A DNA stretch of 64,000 nucleotides from Pseudomonas guariconensis (GTDB lineage: Bacteria > Pseudomonadota > Gammaproteobacteria > Pseudomonadales > Pseudomonadaceae), in NCBI RefSeq assembly GCF_015680235.1, contig NZ_JADLJL010000001.1:1-64000 (forward strand), written 5' to 3'. Under the pieces are notes generated by a model, which was not told where the DNA came from, made no database searches, and saw only the letters and a list, made by a program, of their open reading frames with translations. The translations under genes were made by a program, and so were the position numbers. This document shows, in pieces, positions 17,422 through 26,236 of the stretch (position 1 is its first letter; every line of letters begins with the position of its first letter).

Positions 17422-17445
17422 ACGAACGGCTCGCTGGAAATTTTA
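17422..17445 (-). promoter_or_regulatory. Possible iron-starvation sigma (PvdS-type) promoter of pvdQ
   Basis: On the minus strand TAAAA is followed after exactly 16 bases by CGT, 34 bases upstream of the GTG start. The PvdS-type consensus is TAAAT-N16/17-CGT, so one base differs. The position and the gene's known iron-starvation control in relatives support it. No biochemical evidence can be seen here. Confidence 0.4.
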
Positions 17446-17585
17446 CGCAAACCAGGGCCTTGCCTCGTCTTGAACAGGGCGTGCGCATTATTTTTTCGTC
17501 AAGGGTTGCAGTTTTGCCCGTCTCGTTCGTCATACCCAATGAAGCACCCTTGTTTTCGGGACAGTCCACGAAAAGGAGCATTCAC

Positions 17586-17960
17586 ATGTACAACCCACAA
17601 CCTGCGTTGCAGAGTGTTCGCAGCGTGGCCGCCCACGATGCAGGGCAAATCGCCGACGCACCGGCGCGTGCCGGCAACGAACAGATTCGCGAGTTGCTGC
17701 GTGCCTTTGGGTTGCGCACCAGCCTGATCCGCCTGAAAGTCATCGATGCCTTGCATGCGGCCGACCGGGACGGTCGCAGCATTGGCGTGCGAGGCGTTCA
17801 TGCGCAACTCGAGCAACTGGACATCCCGTTGTCGTTTCTCAGCGTGCGCGAGGTGCTCAAGCGCTTGTGCGCCGAGGGCGTGATCAGCCTGGGCAGCGAT
17901 AAATGCTACAGCCTCAACCCCGAAGCCCGGGCCGTACTGGAACTGCCCGTTTCACGCTGA
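17586..17960 (+). CDS. Small Fur-like winged-helix regulator lacking the C-terminal domain
   Basis: 124 residues from ATG 17586 with an AAAGGAG site. Residues about 33-115 resemble the Fur N-terminal DNA-binding domain (GLRTSLIRLKVIDAL, then FLSVREVLKRLCAEGVISL). The metal-binding dimerisation half of Fur, with its His/Cys clusters, is missing, and the protein ends soon after the wing. It is divergent from pvdQ, so it may take part in iron-related regulation, but that is only positional inference. Confidence 0.65.
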   Translation: MYNPQPALQSVRSVAAHDAGQIADAPARAGNEQIRELLRAFGLRTSLIRLKVIDALHAADRDGRSIGVRGVHAQLEQLDIPLSFLSVREVLKRLCAEGVISLGSDKCYSLNPEARAVLELPVSR

Positions 17961-17965
17961 AACCA

Positions 17966-17990
17966 GGGCCGGCCGGAGCTGGCCGGCCGG
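17966..17990. terminator. Strong GC hairpin between convergent genes
   Basis: The palindrome GGCCGGCC-GGAGCT-GGCCGGCC lies between the Fur-like gene and the convergent small membrane protein gene. It has no T run; it may stop or stabilise both transcripts. Confidence 0.4.
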
Positions 17991-17996
17991 TCGGGG

Positions 17997-18191
17997 TCAG
18001 GGCTTCGGCCCGACCTTGCGGCGCAGGATGCCGTTGATCACCACCACGACCACCGCGATGGCGATGGCGATGTACTGGAAGGTCTGCTCACTGATGGTCC
18101 CCTGTTTTTGCAGGTAGGACAGGCCCAGCATGATACCCAGCACCACCAGGATGATCAGGATGGAGTATTTCAGGCGTTGCACATGTGTCAT
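17997..18191 (-). CDS. Small two-TM membrane protein, unknown
   Basis: 64 residues. ATG at 18191 is preceded by AAGGAACC. Two hydrophobic helices (about 8-25 and 38-56) are separated by a short polar loop, and the C-terminus is basic (RRKVGPKP). I do not recognise a named family. The good ribosome site and the absence of a competing frame support a real gene. Confidence 0.7.
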   Translation of the reverse strand: MTHVQRLKYSILIILVVLGIMLGLSYLQKQGTISEQTFQYIAIAIAVVVVVINGILRRKVGPKP

Positions 18192-18338
18192 CGAAGGTTC
18201 CTTGCGACATCAGGGACAGAGGGCTCGCATCGAGCCGGGGCCATGATACAACGTCATCGGTCGCATTTCCTGCTGCCTGCGCCTTTCCCCTGCTGAAAGC
18301 ATCCGGTCTCCCTTACAGCCCCGATTGGAGGCCGCCCG

Positions 18339-18800
18339 ATGCGTACCGCCCACTTGATCTACTGCCTGCTGCTGTTGGCGTCCCCTGCTGCGATGGCAGT
18401 GGACACCGCGACGCTTTCCAATGACCAATTGCACCAGCTTGCCCGAGAGCTGGAGCCCCACGCCGGCTCCAGCCAGTGGCAGCAGCTTTGGCAACGCATG
18501 CGCCGGGCCGGCTATTTCAATGCCCGCCCCGGTCAACTGCACCTGACCATACCGCAAGCTCAGCTGCCCGCCCTGGCGCGCCAGACCCTGGCCGAGGCCG
18601 ACCAGGCCGAAGCCCTGGACTCGGCACGGGTTCGTTATCGCAAGGACTTCAGTCCGCGGCTCATCGGACGACGCGATACCGAGCGTTTCAATGCGCTTTG
18701 CCTGGAAGTCGACTGGCGTGCCGTTCCGCAATCCCAGGCCCACGCCCCGAAGGCCTACCTGGGCATGGTCGGCTTGCTACAGGGGTACCCCTGCCTATAA
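18339..18800 (+). CDS. Secreted protein of unknown function
   Basis: 153 residues with a clear signal peptide cleaved after AMA (residue about 20). ATG is preceded by GGAGG. The mature part is rich in Gln, Arg and Ala, starts with a helical ELEPHAGSSQWQQLWQRMRRAGYF segment, and contains two Cys residues. No family is recognised. It is probably periplasmic. Confidence 0.65.
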   Translation: MRTAHLIYCLLLLASPAAMAVDTATLSNDQLHQLARELEPHAGSSQWQQLWQRMRRAGYFNARPGQLHLTIPQAQLPALARQTLAEADQAEALDSARVRYRKDFSPRLIGRRDTERFNALCLEVDWRAVPQSQAHAPKAYLGMVGLLQGYPCL

Positions 18801-19082
18801 GGGTATGACCACCCTCTGAAGGTCTCGACTCGACAGAAAACGGTAGATCAGGGCTTGCAGGCTGTAACTGAAGGCATCTCCTACATACGCAACCCAAGCT
18901 GCCTGCAAACCCTGAGGTCCGGAGGCTACATCCTGCGATCCGCTTGGCGCCTAGCGGCCCACTGGGTACTGCCTGAGAATCGAGCCAGGTGAACGGACGA
19001 ATCGCCCTAGCGGCAACCGCCGACAGCCTGCGCCACCAGGAACCTCACACCTGGCGCCAGCTCATTCTCGAGGGAACCCCAT
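18801..19082. other. Intergenic region upstream of the Mor-like gene
   Basis: 282 bases without a convincing gene. It holds an imperfect inverted repeat: GGGCTTGCAGGCTG at 18851-18864 and AGCTGCCTGCAAACCC at 18897-18912. This could be an operator or an RNA hairpin. A GAGGG ribosome site lies just before the start at 19083. Confidence 0.4.
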
Positions 19083-19463
19083 ATGGAATTGCCAGACCTC
19101 AATCGCATCGACATCTCCCAGTTGCCCCATTCCTTGCAATCGCTGATCGACTGCATAGGCATCGAAAACGCCTACCGACTGACCTGCGCCTACGGCGGTC
19201 GGCCTAAATACATTCCCAAGCATCTCGAGCGCACCAAACTCGCCGACGTGCTCCCCGCCGACGCCCTGCAAGCGTTGATCAAGCGCTTTGCCGGGGTAGC
19301 GCTGGAAATTCCCAAGCCGGACCACTTCCTGCGCCAGTTGCGCAACCTGCAGATCCAGCAGGAAAGCGCCGACGGCCTGTCTCGTAGCCTGCTGGCGGAC
19401 AAATACGGCTTGAGCTTGCGCCAGATAGGCAACATCCGCCGCCAGGACAACCACGTTCGTTGA
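19083..19463 (+). CDS. Mor-family transcription activator-like protein
   Basis: 126 residues. The middle has the Mor/C signature: a dimerisation segment with LIDCIGIENAYRLTCAYGG followed by RPKYIPK, and a C-terminal helix-turn-helix in LADKYGLSLRQIGNIRRQ. In phage Mu, Mor activates the middle promoter; chromosomal homologues are common and mostly unstudied. It is 40 bases upstream of two DUF2589 genes on the same strand, which suggests it regulates or belongs with them. No other phage genes are near. Confidence 0.75.
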   Translation: MELPDLNRIDISQLPHSLQSLIDCIGIENAYRLTCAYGGRPKYIPKHLERTKLADVLPADALQALIKRFAGVALEIPKPDHFLRQLRNLQIQQESADGLSRSLLADKYGLSLRQIGNIRRQDNHVR

Positions 19464-19503
19464 TCCCCCACGCGCCCAGCACCACTAAAAAGGAACAAGC
19501 ACA

Positions 19504-20124
19504 ATGTCCATCGATAACAACCTGATCGGCTCGGTCATCAATGCACTGCCCATGGACCGCATGATCGCAGCGCCCTTGCAGGCGATGATCGACGCCCAGG
19601 TCACTGCCAGCCAATCCTATGCCGACTTCCTCATGCAGGTCTGCATCAAGGATGGCAAGGCGGTCGCCATCGAATTCAACTACGACGAAACCCTCGTAGA
19701 CGAGCAAGGCCTGCATCAAGGGACCGTCAGCCGAGTCATGCAGATTCCGTTGATGGCGGCGATCACCCATCCCAATATCTGTATCGAAGAGGGCCGGGTC
19801 GAGTTCGAGTTGACCATCAACCAAATGGCCGAAACCCGCTCGAACTCCGAGTTCAGCGGCGACGGGGAAGCCTCGTTGGGTTGGGGGCCGTTCAAGCTGA
19901 ACGTCAAGGCCAGTGCCAGCCATAAATCGGAACAGACCCGCAAAAGCGACACACGGGCGCGCTATGCCTTCAATACCACGGTACGCCGACAAGACCCACC
20001 CGAGGCGCTGCAACGGGTCATGGACTACCTGACCGACGCCGCCACCAAGCCGACCGTGATCAAGGACACCCCACCCAACCTGCCACAGGAAACCACCCCG
20101 GAACTGCCCAACTCGGGTAACTGA
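19504..20124 (+). CDS. DUF2589 protein 1
   Basis: 206 residues, no signal peptide or TM. The N-terminal helix contains PLQAMIDAQVTASQSYADF. A beta-rich middle follows (VEFELTIN...SEFSGDGEASLGWGPFKLNVKASAS), then a conserved HKSEQTRKSDTRARYAF stretch and a RVMDYLTDA helix. The tail is Pro/Thr-rich. This is the pattern of the DUF2589 family, whose function is unknown. It has an AAGGA site and is separated by 75 bases from a second, shorter paralogue, so a small operon with the Mor-like gene is likely. Confidence 0.75.
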   Translation: MSIDNNLIGSVINALPMDRMIAAPLQAMIDAQVTASQSYADFLMQVCIKDGKAVAIEFNYDETLVDEQGLHQGTVSRVMQIPLMAAITHPNICIEEGRVEFELTINQMAETRSNSEFSGDGEASLGWGPFKLNVKASASHKSEQTRKSDTRARYAFNTTVRRQDPPEALQRVMDYLTDAATKPTVIKDTPPNLPQETTPELPNSGN

Positions 20125-20199
20125 CTCCGCCGCCTTGGCCGCCCACCCCTGCCCCCGCCGCCGAGCGGGGGTCCGTGCACCTATCGAGGAATTCTTTGC

Positions 20200-20769
20200 G
20201 TGGATACCCGCCCCACCAGCCAAGCCCCCATGACATCGAGCGACCTGTCGGACATCACCCGCGGCCTACAGGAAGCAGCCGCCGCCACCAATACGTTGAT
20301 CGCCCAGCAGTACATCAAGCTGTTCGATCAGTTCTTCGACTACGACCCCGAGAAACTGGGTAGCCCGATGAAAGCCAAGATGGTGGAGATCGCCATGGAT
20401 GGCCAACACACCTTGCAGATTCCATTGATTGCCTTGGTGTCTCCACGAGGCCTGGCCCTGGAGCGCATGCAGGTCGACCTTTCGGTCAGGGTCAACGGGA
20501 TAGAGGCATCTGGCGAGCCGCACAAGGACGCCCATTGCAATGGCACGGCCCGCTTCCAGGTTACCGTCGGGGCCAATGGACGTCGCGGGGACCAGCGTGA
20601 CCCGGACGAAGTGCAGATCCGCATGCAGTTCCAGGCGTGCGAACCGCCGGAGGCGATCAACCGCCTGATCGAGGAATACACCAACCTCATCGTGCCCCAG
20701 CGCCAGAACGCCCCACCTGCTGGGGATGAGGCGTCCAACGAGTTCATTGAGGCAGCGACCGTTCGCTGA
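20200..20769 (+). CDS. DUF2589-like protein 2
   Basis: 189 residues from GTG 20200 with GAGGAATTC upstream. It shares the layout of the preceding protein: helical N-terminus (GLQEAAAATNTLIAQQYIKLFDQF), a TLQIPLIALVSPRGLALERMQVDLSVRV strand region, a central polar stretch and a PPEAINRLIEEYTNL helix matching the PPEALQRVMDYL helix of protein 1. Sequence identity between the two looks low. It may form heteromers with protein 1. Its 3' end lies 7 bases from the end of convergent tamB. Confidence 0.65.
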   Translation: MDTRPTSQAPMTSSDLSDITRGLQEAAAATNTLIAQQYIKLFDQFFDYDPEKLGSPMKAKMVEIAMDGQHTLQIPLIALVSPRGLALERMQVDLSVRVNGIEASGEPHKDAHCNGTARFQVTVGANGRRGDQRDPDEVQIRMQFQACEPPEAINRLIEEYTNLIVPQRQNAPPAGDEASNEFIEAATVR

Positions 20770-20776
20770 GCGGGTT

Positions 20777-23700
20777 TTAGAAGTCCCGCTTGTAGAAGAT
20801 GTCCAGCGAGCTGGCCAGACCGCTTGCCGCCTCCAGGTACACCTTCTTGCTCAGCTTGTAACGCAGGGCGATGGTGTTGGCCGGCTCGAACACCCCGACA
20901 CCATAGCGCAAGCTGAGGCGCTCGGTGATATTGCCGCTGGCAACCACGCTGGTGCTGTTGCCCGTACCTTCGGAACCCAACTGGAAATCTTCGATGCCAA
21001 GGCTCGAGGCCAGCCCGCCGGTCAGCGCCTCGCCGCCCAGCAACCCCAGCCCAAGGGCTGCCTGGGCCAGCATGTTGTTGTCTTCGCCGCTGGTCGCCAG
21101 GGGCCTGCCCAATACCAGGTAGGACAGCGCCTGCTCCTGGCTCATGGCAGGTTCGGAAAACACCTTGGTGGTCGGCTGCTCGGCGCTGCCGCTCAGGCGA
21201 ATACCCGCGATCACATCATCGACCCGGCGGATCGCCTCGATATCCAGATACGGCTGGTCGATAGGGCCGGCGAACAGCAAGCGTGCCCGCCGGATGATCA
21301 GGTTCTGGCCATATTTACGATAACGCCCTTCGGCAAGGCTGAGCTCGCCACGGGTATCCATGTTGTTGCCGATATGCACGTGGCCGAGCAGGTTGGCGGT
21401 CAGGCCAAAGCCTTTGAACGACAGCTTGTCGCGCCCCACCTCGACATCGATGTCCATGGCCATCGGCGGCTTGCCCTCTTCGGTCTGCTCGCCGACGATC
21501 ACCGTGTCATCGGAGACCTTGACGGTCGAGGGCGGCAGTTCGCGCACGGTGATCTTGCCCTTGGGCACCAGCACCTTGCCGGCGATCGCCAGTCGTTCAT
21601 CGACCAGGCGGATGTTCAGGTCGGGGGCAACCTCCAGGTCTGCGTAAGGCTCGACGTGCACCGGCAACTGCTGGCCACGCAGGCGCAGGTCCATCGCCAA
21701 TGCCTGCCCCCAGGTCAGGTTGCCATCGAGCTGACCGCGCCCGGCCGGCCCACTCTGCCAGTTGCCCTGCACCTGTACCTGCTCGCCGGCAATCAGGGCC
21801 TGCAGCGAGAGGCCTTCGAGGCTGATCGGTAGCTCCGGCCCTCTCACTTCGCCGCCGCTCAGGGCCAGGTTGCCCGTGACCTGAGGGTTCAACAGCGTAC
21901 CCGACAACCGACCGCTGCCATTGAGCTGGCCGGCCAGGCGCTCGACCATCGGCACGAACGGCCGGGCGATCGACAGGTCCAGGCCGGCCAGGCGGAAGTC
22001 GCCGGTCAGTGGTTTGTCCTTGCCCAGCGGGTCGAGCCGGGTAACCAGGGAAAGCTCGCCCAGGCGCTGGCCACGAAAATCCAGGCGGGTGTCGACACGG
22101 CGCGGGGCAAGCGTGCTGTCCAGGCGCAGCGCCTGATAAGGAAAATCGACCCAGCGCCCATTGTCTCTAACGCGCAACGTTCCGTCGCTGGCGTCGACCC
22201 GCAAGGTGCCCTTGGGCCCGGCTGCCGGCATGTCCAGATTGATATCGGCGTTGAGCAGGCCCTGCCAGGCAAAGTCCTTGGGCAACCATTGGGCCAGGCT
22301 GTCCAGCGGGAACTGCTTGAGGTGATAACGCAGCCGCGGCTCCGGCGCCAGGCGCTGGTCTTCGCCGCACAGGCTCGCCTGGCCGGAGCGCCAGCAATGG
22401 GCGCCGAAGTCCAGTTGCCCGCTGGCCAGGCGCTGCAGCTTCGCTGGGGCTTGCAAGCGCCAGTCCTGGCCGCCTGCCTGGATACGCCCGGAGGCCAGGC
22501 GCCCACGCCAGTCGCCCTTGGCCAGCTGGCCGTCCAGGGCCAGGTCCAGCTTGAGCTGTGGCCCATCGAGAGCCAGGGTGGCGGCCTGCTGGTGGATATC
22601 GCCCTTGCCGTCGACGTCCAGGTTACCCAATGCGGTCTCGCCGACGCGGATATTGCCGGCCTTGAGCGTGACTTGCCCGCGCTGGGCGCTGTCCAGGCGC
22701 GCCTCCAGGTCCAGGCGCTGGATACGATTTTCGGCCTGGCCCAATTGTTGCCCTTGCAGGGTCAGCGTGCCCTGCGGGGCGGTCAGGGTACCGGCCAGGT
22801 CCAATCGCCCCTTGGCCTGCCCTTGCAGTCTGGGCCAGAGCTGGCCCAGGCGCGGCAGGTCAAGGTCGATCCGCCCGGCCAGGCGCTGCTCCAGGCTGGC
22901 ACTGCCGTTGATACGGTTGTCGCCCAGTTGCACCGCCAGGCTGCCGAGCGTCCAGCGCTCCCCTGCCCCTTCGGTCTGTACCTTGAGCACAGCCGGTTGC
23001 CCGCGCAGACGCCCCTTGAGGTCGAGCTGCGCCTGTAGTTGCAGACGCTCGTTCTTCAGTTCGCCCTTGCTACGCAATGGGCCGGCCAGGGTGCCCGGCA
23101 GCTCCGCCAGCCAATAGGCCGGGTCGAGCGCAGACAGTTGAAGGTCGACATCCCAGGCCAGGGTATCGGCGAAGCGGACCGCGACACTGCCAGCTGCCTT
23201 GCCCTGCCCTGCGCTCAATGCCAGCGCGGGCAAGCGCACCTGGGCCAGGTCGCCGTCGAACGGGCTGGTTAGGTTGAAGGCACCGGCTGGCCCATCAAGA
23301 TCGCCACTGAAGGTGCCCGTATAGCTGCCATCGCGGTAGTGCGCCTGGGCGTTGAAACGCTTGAGAGTGACTTGCGGCGCCTGCTCCAATGGGTAGAGGC
23401 GCAACCACGGAAAGTCCAGCCAATCGATCTGTGCATCGGCCTTCAGGCCCTGCTGCCAGTCGGCGTTGGCTCGCAGCTTGACCCGCTGGGTGTCGCTGGC
23501 ATTGAGGTCCAGGGCATCGAGGCGAGCGCCCTTGGCGTCCACCTTGCCGCCGACTACCAGGCCAATGGGGCCCTGTTCGGCCGGCAGGCTGGCCGAACCT
23601 GCCAATTGATAGCCCTTGAGCAGGTCGCCCGTGGCGTTGAGCCGCAGTTGGTTCAGTTGTACGGTATCCGGCAACGATGCCGCCGGCTTGAAGGCGTCGG

Positions 23701-24445
23701 CACGAATGCTAAGGGTGGCCGGCAAATGTTCAGCCAGGGCCTGTAACTGGCCTTCGAGGCGCGCGTCCAGGTAACCACTGCTGGTCGCGTCGATGGCGAG
23801 CGACTTCTGCAGTTCACCCTTGATGGCCAACGCCAGTTGCCAGGGCTTGCCTTGCACCTCGGGCAACTGCAGCGTGCCGGTCACCTGCAGAGGCCAATCG
23901 GCTTCGGGCTTGAGATCACCTTGCAGGTCCAGGCGCAGGTCATCGCGCTGCACTCGCAACGTGTCGATGCGTAGGCCGTTGGCCGCCCAATGGGCCGCCA
24001 GTTGCATATCGCCCAGCACATCGTCGCCATCCAGGCGCAAACGCCCGAGCTTGACCTCGCCCAGCTCGATGGCGATGGGCAGCTTCAAGCTGGGCAGTTG
24101 CAGCGGCCCGCTGTCGGCAGGTGCCTCACTCTGGGCGAACACCATGTTGACCTGCTCGGCCTGCACCCGCTCCAGGCACAAGGTGGCGCGCAGCAGGCAC
24201 AGCGGCGACCAGGCCAGCTGCGCTGACTGTACCTGGACCTGGTTCGCGCCATCGGCCCAGGCCAGTCGTTCAGCCTGCCAACTGCCCCCCAGGCGGCCCT
24301 GGAAATGGGTGACCTCGAGCCCCGGCACCCGCGCCAGGGCCCAGCGGCTGCCCGCCTCGGTCCCCAACAGCAGGCCCAGCATCAGGGCGACCAGCACGAG
24401 AAGGCCCAGCAGCGCCAGGAGAATGGGTTTGAACACGCGCATCAC
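20777..24445 (-). CDS. tamB: Translocation and assembly module inner-membrane subunit TamB
   Basis: 1222 residues, about the family length. One N-terminal TM anchor (LALLGLLVLVALMLGLLLG), then a long repetitive beta-helical periplasmic region, ending with the TamB C-terminal (DUF490) domain: SFKGFGLTANLLGHVHIG, LVLGRPLA and a terminal LEAASGLASSLDIFYKRDF. TamB spans the periplasm with TamA and belongs to the AsmA-like group implicated in outer-membrane protein assembly and lipid transport. The start overlaps the tamA stop by 4 bases (ATGA). Confidence 0.95.
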   Translation of the reverse strand: MMRVFKPILLALLGLLVLVALMLGLLLGTEAGSRWALARVPGLEVTHFQGRLGGSWQAERLAWADGANQVQVQSAQLAWSPLCLLRATLCLERVQAEQVNMVFAQSEAPADSGPLQLPSLKLPIAIELGEVKLGRLRLDGDDVLGDMQLAAHWAANGLRIDTLRVQRDDLRLDLQGDLKPEADWPLQVTGTLQLPEVQGKPWQLALAIKGELQKSLAIDATSSGYLDARLEGQLQALAEHLPATLSIRADAFKPAASLPDTVQLNQLRLNATGDLLKGYQLAGSASLPAEQGPIGLVVGGKVDAKGARLDALDLNASDTQRVKLRANADWQQGLKADAQIDWLDFPWLRLYPLEQAPQVTLKRFNAQAHYRDGSYTGTFSGDLDGPAGAFNLTSPFDGDLAQVRLPALALSAGQGKAAGSVAVRFADTLAWDVDLQLSALDPAYWLAELPGTLAGPLRSKGELKNERLQLQAQLDLKGRLRGQPAVLKVQTEGAGERWTLGSLAVQLGDNRINGSASLEQRLAGRIDLDLPRLGQLWPRLQGQAKGRLDLAGTLTAPQGTLTLQGQQLGQAENRIQRLDLEARLDSAQRGQVTLKAGNIRVGETALGNLDVDGKGDIHQQAATLALDGPQLKLDLALDGQLAKGDWRGRLASGRIQAGGQDWRLQAPAKLQRLASGQLDFGAHCWRSGQASLCGEDQRLAPEPRLRYHLKQFPLDSLAQWLPKDFAWQGLLNADINLDMPAAGPKGTLRVDASDGTLRVRDNGRWVDFPYQALRLDSTLAPRRVDTRLDFRGQRLGELSLVTRLDPLGKDKPLTGDFRLAGLDLSIARPFVPMVERLAGQLNGSGRLSGTLLNPQVTGNLALSGGEVRGPELPISLEGLSLQALIAGEQVQVQGNWQSGPAGRGQLDGNLTWGQALAMDLRLRGQQLPVHVEPYADLEVAPDLNIRLVDERLAIAGKVLVPKGKITVRELPPSTVKVSDDTVIVGEQTEEGKPPMAMDIDVEVGRDKLSFKGFGLTANLLGHVHIGNNMDTRGELSLAEGRYRKYGQNLIIRRARLLFAGPIDQPYLDIEAIRRVDDVIAGIRLSGSAEQPTTKVFSEPAMSQEQALSYLVLGRPLATSGEDNNMLAQAALGLGLLGGEALTGGLASSLGIEDFQLGSEGTGNSTSVVASGNITERLSLRYGVGVFEPANTIALRYKLSKKVYLEAASGLASSLDIFYKRDF

Positions 24446-26193
24446 AGCTCAGGCCCCATGGAGAAATGCAAGCGGATACCACCGTCGTCATCCAGTGCAT
24501 GGGCCAGGTCCAGGCGCAATGGCCCGACCGGTGACACCCAGCGCACGCCGATCCCGACGCCGGTCTTGAGGCTGGGCAATTCCAGCGAATTGAAGGAGTT
24601 GCCTTGGTCGATGAACGTCGCCACCCGCCACTTGTCCGCCACCGAATACTGGTACTCGACACTCCCGGCCACCAGGTAGCGGCCACCGATGCGGTCGCCG
24701 TCGCTGTTCTTAGGTGACAGGCTCTGGTAGTCATAGCCACGCACGCTCTGGTCACCACCGGCGAAGAAGCGCAGCGATGGCGGGACGTTCTGCTTGTAGC
24801 CATTGGTGGCACTGCCACCGAACTGTACGCGCCCGAGCAAACGATGGTTCTGGCCGAGGGTGGTCAGGCCTTTGAGCAGGACGTTGCCATGCAGCAGGTT
24901 GGTGTCCGAGACCAGCCCATCCTTGGCACCGCGCAGGTCGAATTGCAGGCGGTAGCCGTTGTGTGGGTCGATGCGATTGTCGCTGCGCAGATAGGAGAAG
25001 CTCACGCCTGGCATCAACAGGTTGCTGAGCCCAGAGTCATCGCCCAGCCGATACTCCTCGCGCTGATACTTGAGCGAGATCACCCGCTGCCAGCCACTGG
25101 GCAATTTGCTGTGCCACTCCGGGCCGACCGTCAGCAGCTTGCTCAAGGTATCGGTGCCGGCGATTTCTTCGTTCTGGTAGCCACCTGCAAAACGCAGCTT
25201 GTCGGTCAGCGGCGGGTCCAGGGGGATGTCGTACCACAGGCCGACGTTCTGCCGAGGGGCGGACAGTTCGGTCTCCCAGCCATAGCTGTGCCCCTGTGGG
25301 TTGACCCAGTGGCGGGTCCAGTTGGCCTTGCCGCGCGGGCCGACGTCCGTCGAGAAGCCCAGGCCCAAGCCCATGGTGCGCGGCTTGCGGGTTTGCAGGT
25401 GGACCTCCACCGGTATTTCTTCGTTGACTGCGCCAGTCGGCGCCGCGTCGACCCGCACGCCTTCGAAATAGCCGCTCGATTGCAGGTCATTGTTGAGTTC
25501 GGCGATCAGCTCGGAGTCGTAGGGCGTGCCTGGCTTGAAAGAGACCATGCGCTGCAGCAGGTCGTTGTCCAGCGGCGTATCGCCACCGAAGGTCACGGAG
25601 CCCATGCGATAGCGCGGGCCGCTCTGGTAGATGAGTTCGATATCGGCGATGCCGGCCTGAGGGTCGATCGCCAGGCGCTGGCGGGTGAAGTGGCCACTGA
25701 AGAATCCGTAGCGCGAGGCCTGGTTCTGGATCAGCCGCTTGGCATCCTCGTAGCTGCCGTGGTTGAGCTGCTCGCCAGGGCGCAAGGCCTTGCTGTCGGG
25801 TACTCGAAACGCCGCCAGCTCGCTGGCCGGCCCTTCGATGCGCACGGTCACGTTGCGCAGGTGAACAGGTTCACCCGGCTCGATCTGGATGATCAGTTGC
25901 GGTGGTTTGTCCTGCGCGCTCGGCGGCCTGACTTCGGTGTCGATCTGCGCCTGGTAGTAGCCTAGGGCCTGGGCAGCCTTGCGCGCCTGTTCCTGGGCAC
26001 CACGGCTGAATCGCAACAAGGCCTCCTCGTCGCGGTTCCCGAGGCTGCCGATATAGCCTTCGACATTGCTCTTGAGCGCCTTGTTGGCCGGTTTCACCCG
26101 CACCAGCAGTTCGCTCTGCGCCCATACGGTGGTACTGGCGACCCAAAGGATCAGGCCCCAGCTTAGTCTTCCTGAATACGTCATGCGGCGCAT
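24442..26193 (-). CDS. tamA: Outer-membrane subunit TamA (Omp85 family)
   Basis: 583 residues from ATG 26193 (ATG 26184 is an alternative), followed by a signal peptide ending near STTVWAQ. Three POTRA domains come next, with VHLRNVTVRIEG and GYFEGVRVDAAP segments, then a 16-strand barrel with the Omp85 RGYDYQSLSP element (the family VRGY/LRGY loop, here in VRGYDY). It is co-transcribed and translationally coupled with tamB. Confidence 0.95.
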   Translation of the reverse strand: MRRMTYSGRLSWGLILWVASTTVWAQSELLVRVKPANKALKSNVEGYIGSLGNRDEEALLRFSRGAQEQARKAAQALGYYQAQIDTEVRPPSAQDKPPQLIIQIEPGEPVHLRNVTVRIEGPASELAAFRVPDSKALRPGEQLNHGSYEDAKRLIQNQASRYGFFSGHFTRQRLAIDPQAGIADIELIYQSGPRYRMGSVTFGGDTPLDNDLLQRMVSFKPGTPYDSELIAELNNDLQSSGYFEGVRVDAAPTGAVNEEIPVEVHLQTRKPRTMGLGLGFSTDVGPRGKANWTRHWVNPQGHSYGWETELSAPRQNVGLWYDIPLDPPLTDKLRFAGGYQNEEIAGTDTLSKLLTVGPEWHSKLPSGWQRVISLKYQREEYRLGDDSGLSNLLMPGVSFSYLRSDNRIDPHNGYRLQFDLRGAKDGLVSDTNLLHGNVLLKGLTTLGQNHRLLGRVQFGGSATNGYKQNVPPSLRFFAGGDQSVRGYDYQSLSPKNSDGDRIGGRYLVAGSVEYQYSVADKWRVATFIDQGNSFNSLELPSLKTGVGIGVRWVSPVGPLRLDLAHALDDDGGIRLHFSMGPEL

Positions 26194-26236
26194 GCTACCA
26201 GAGGCGGGCCCTCCAGGGTGCCGCTTGTCGCACGGT

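Noticed and set aside
16024..17727. 567-codon plus-strand frame opposite pvdQ
   Set aside because: Antisense to a clear acylase gene and without a ribosome-binding site.
18989..19207. Small 72-codon frame overlapping the Mor-like gene
   Set aside because: Overlaps the better-supported Mor-like gene in another frame and shows no recognisable features.
19083..20769. Prophage remnant suggested by the Mor-like protein
   Set aside because: No phage structural, lysis or integrase genes and no attachment-site repeats are near; Mor-like proteins are common on chromosomes.
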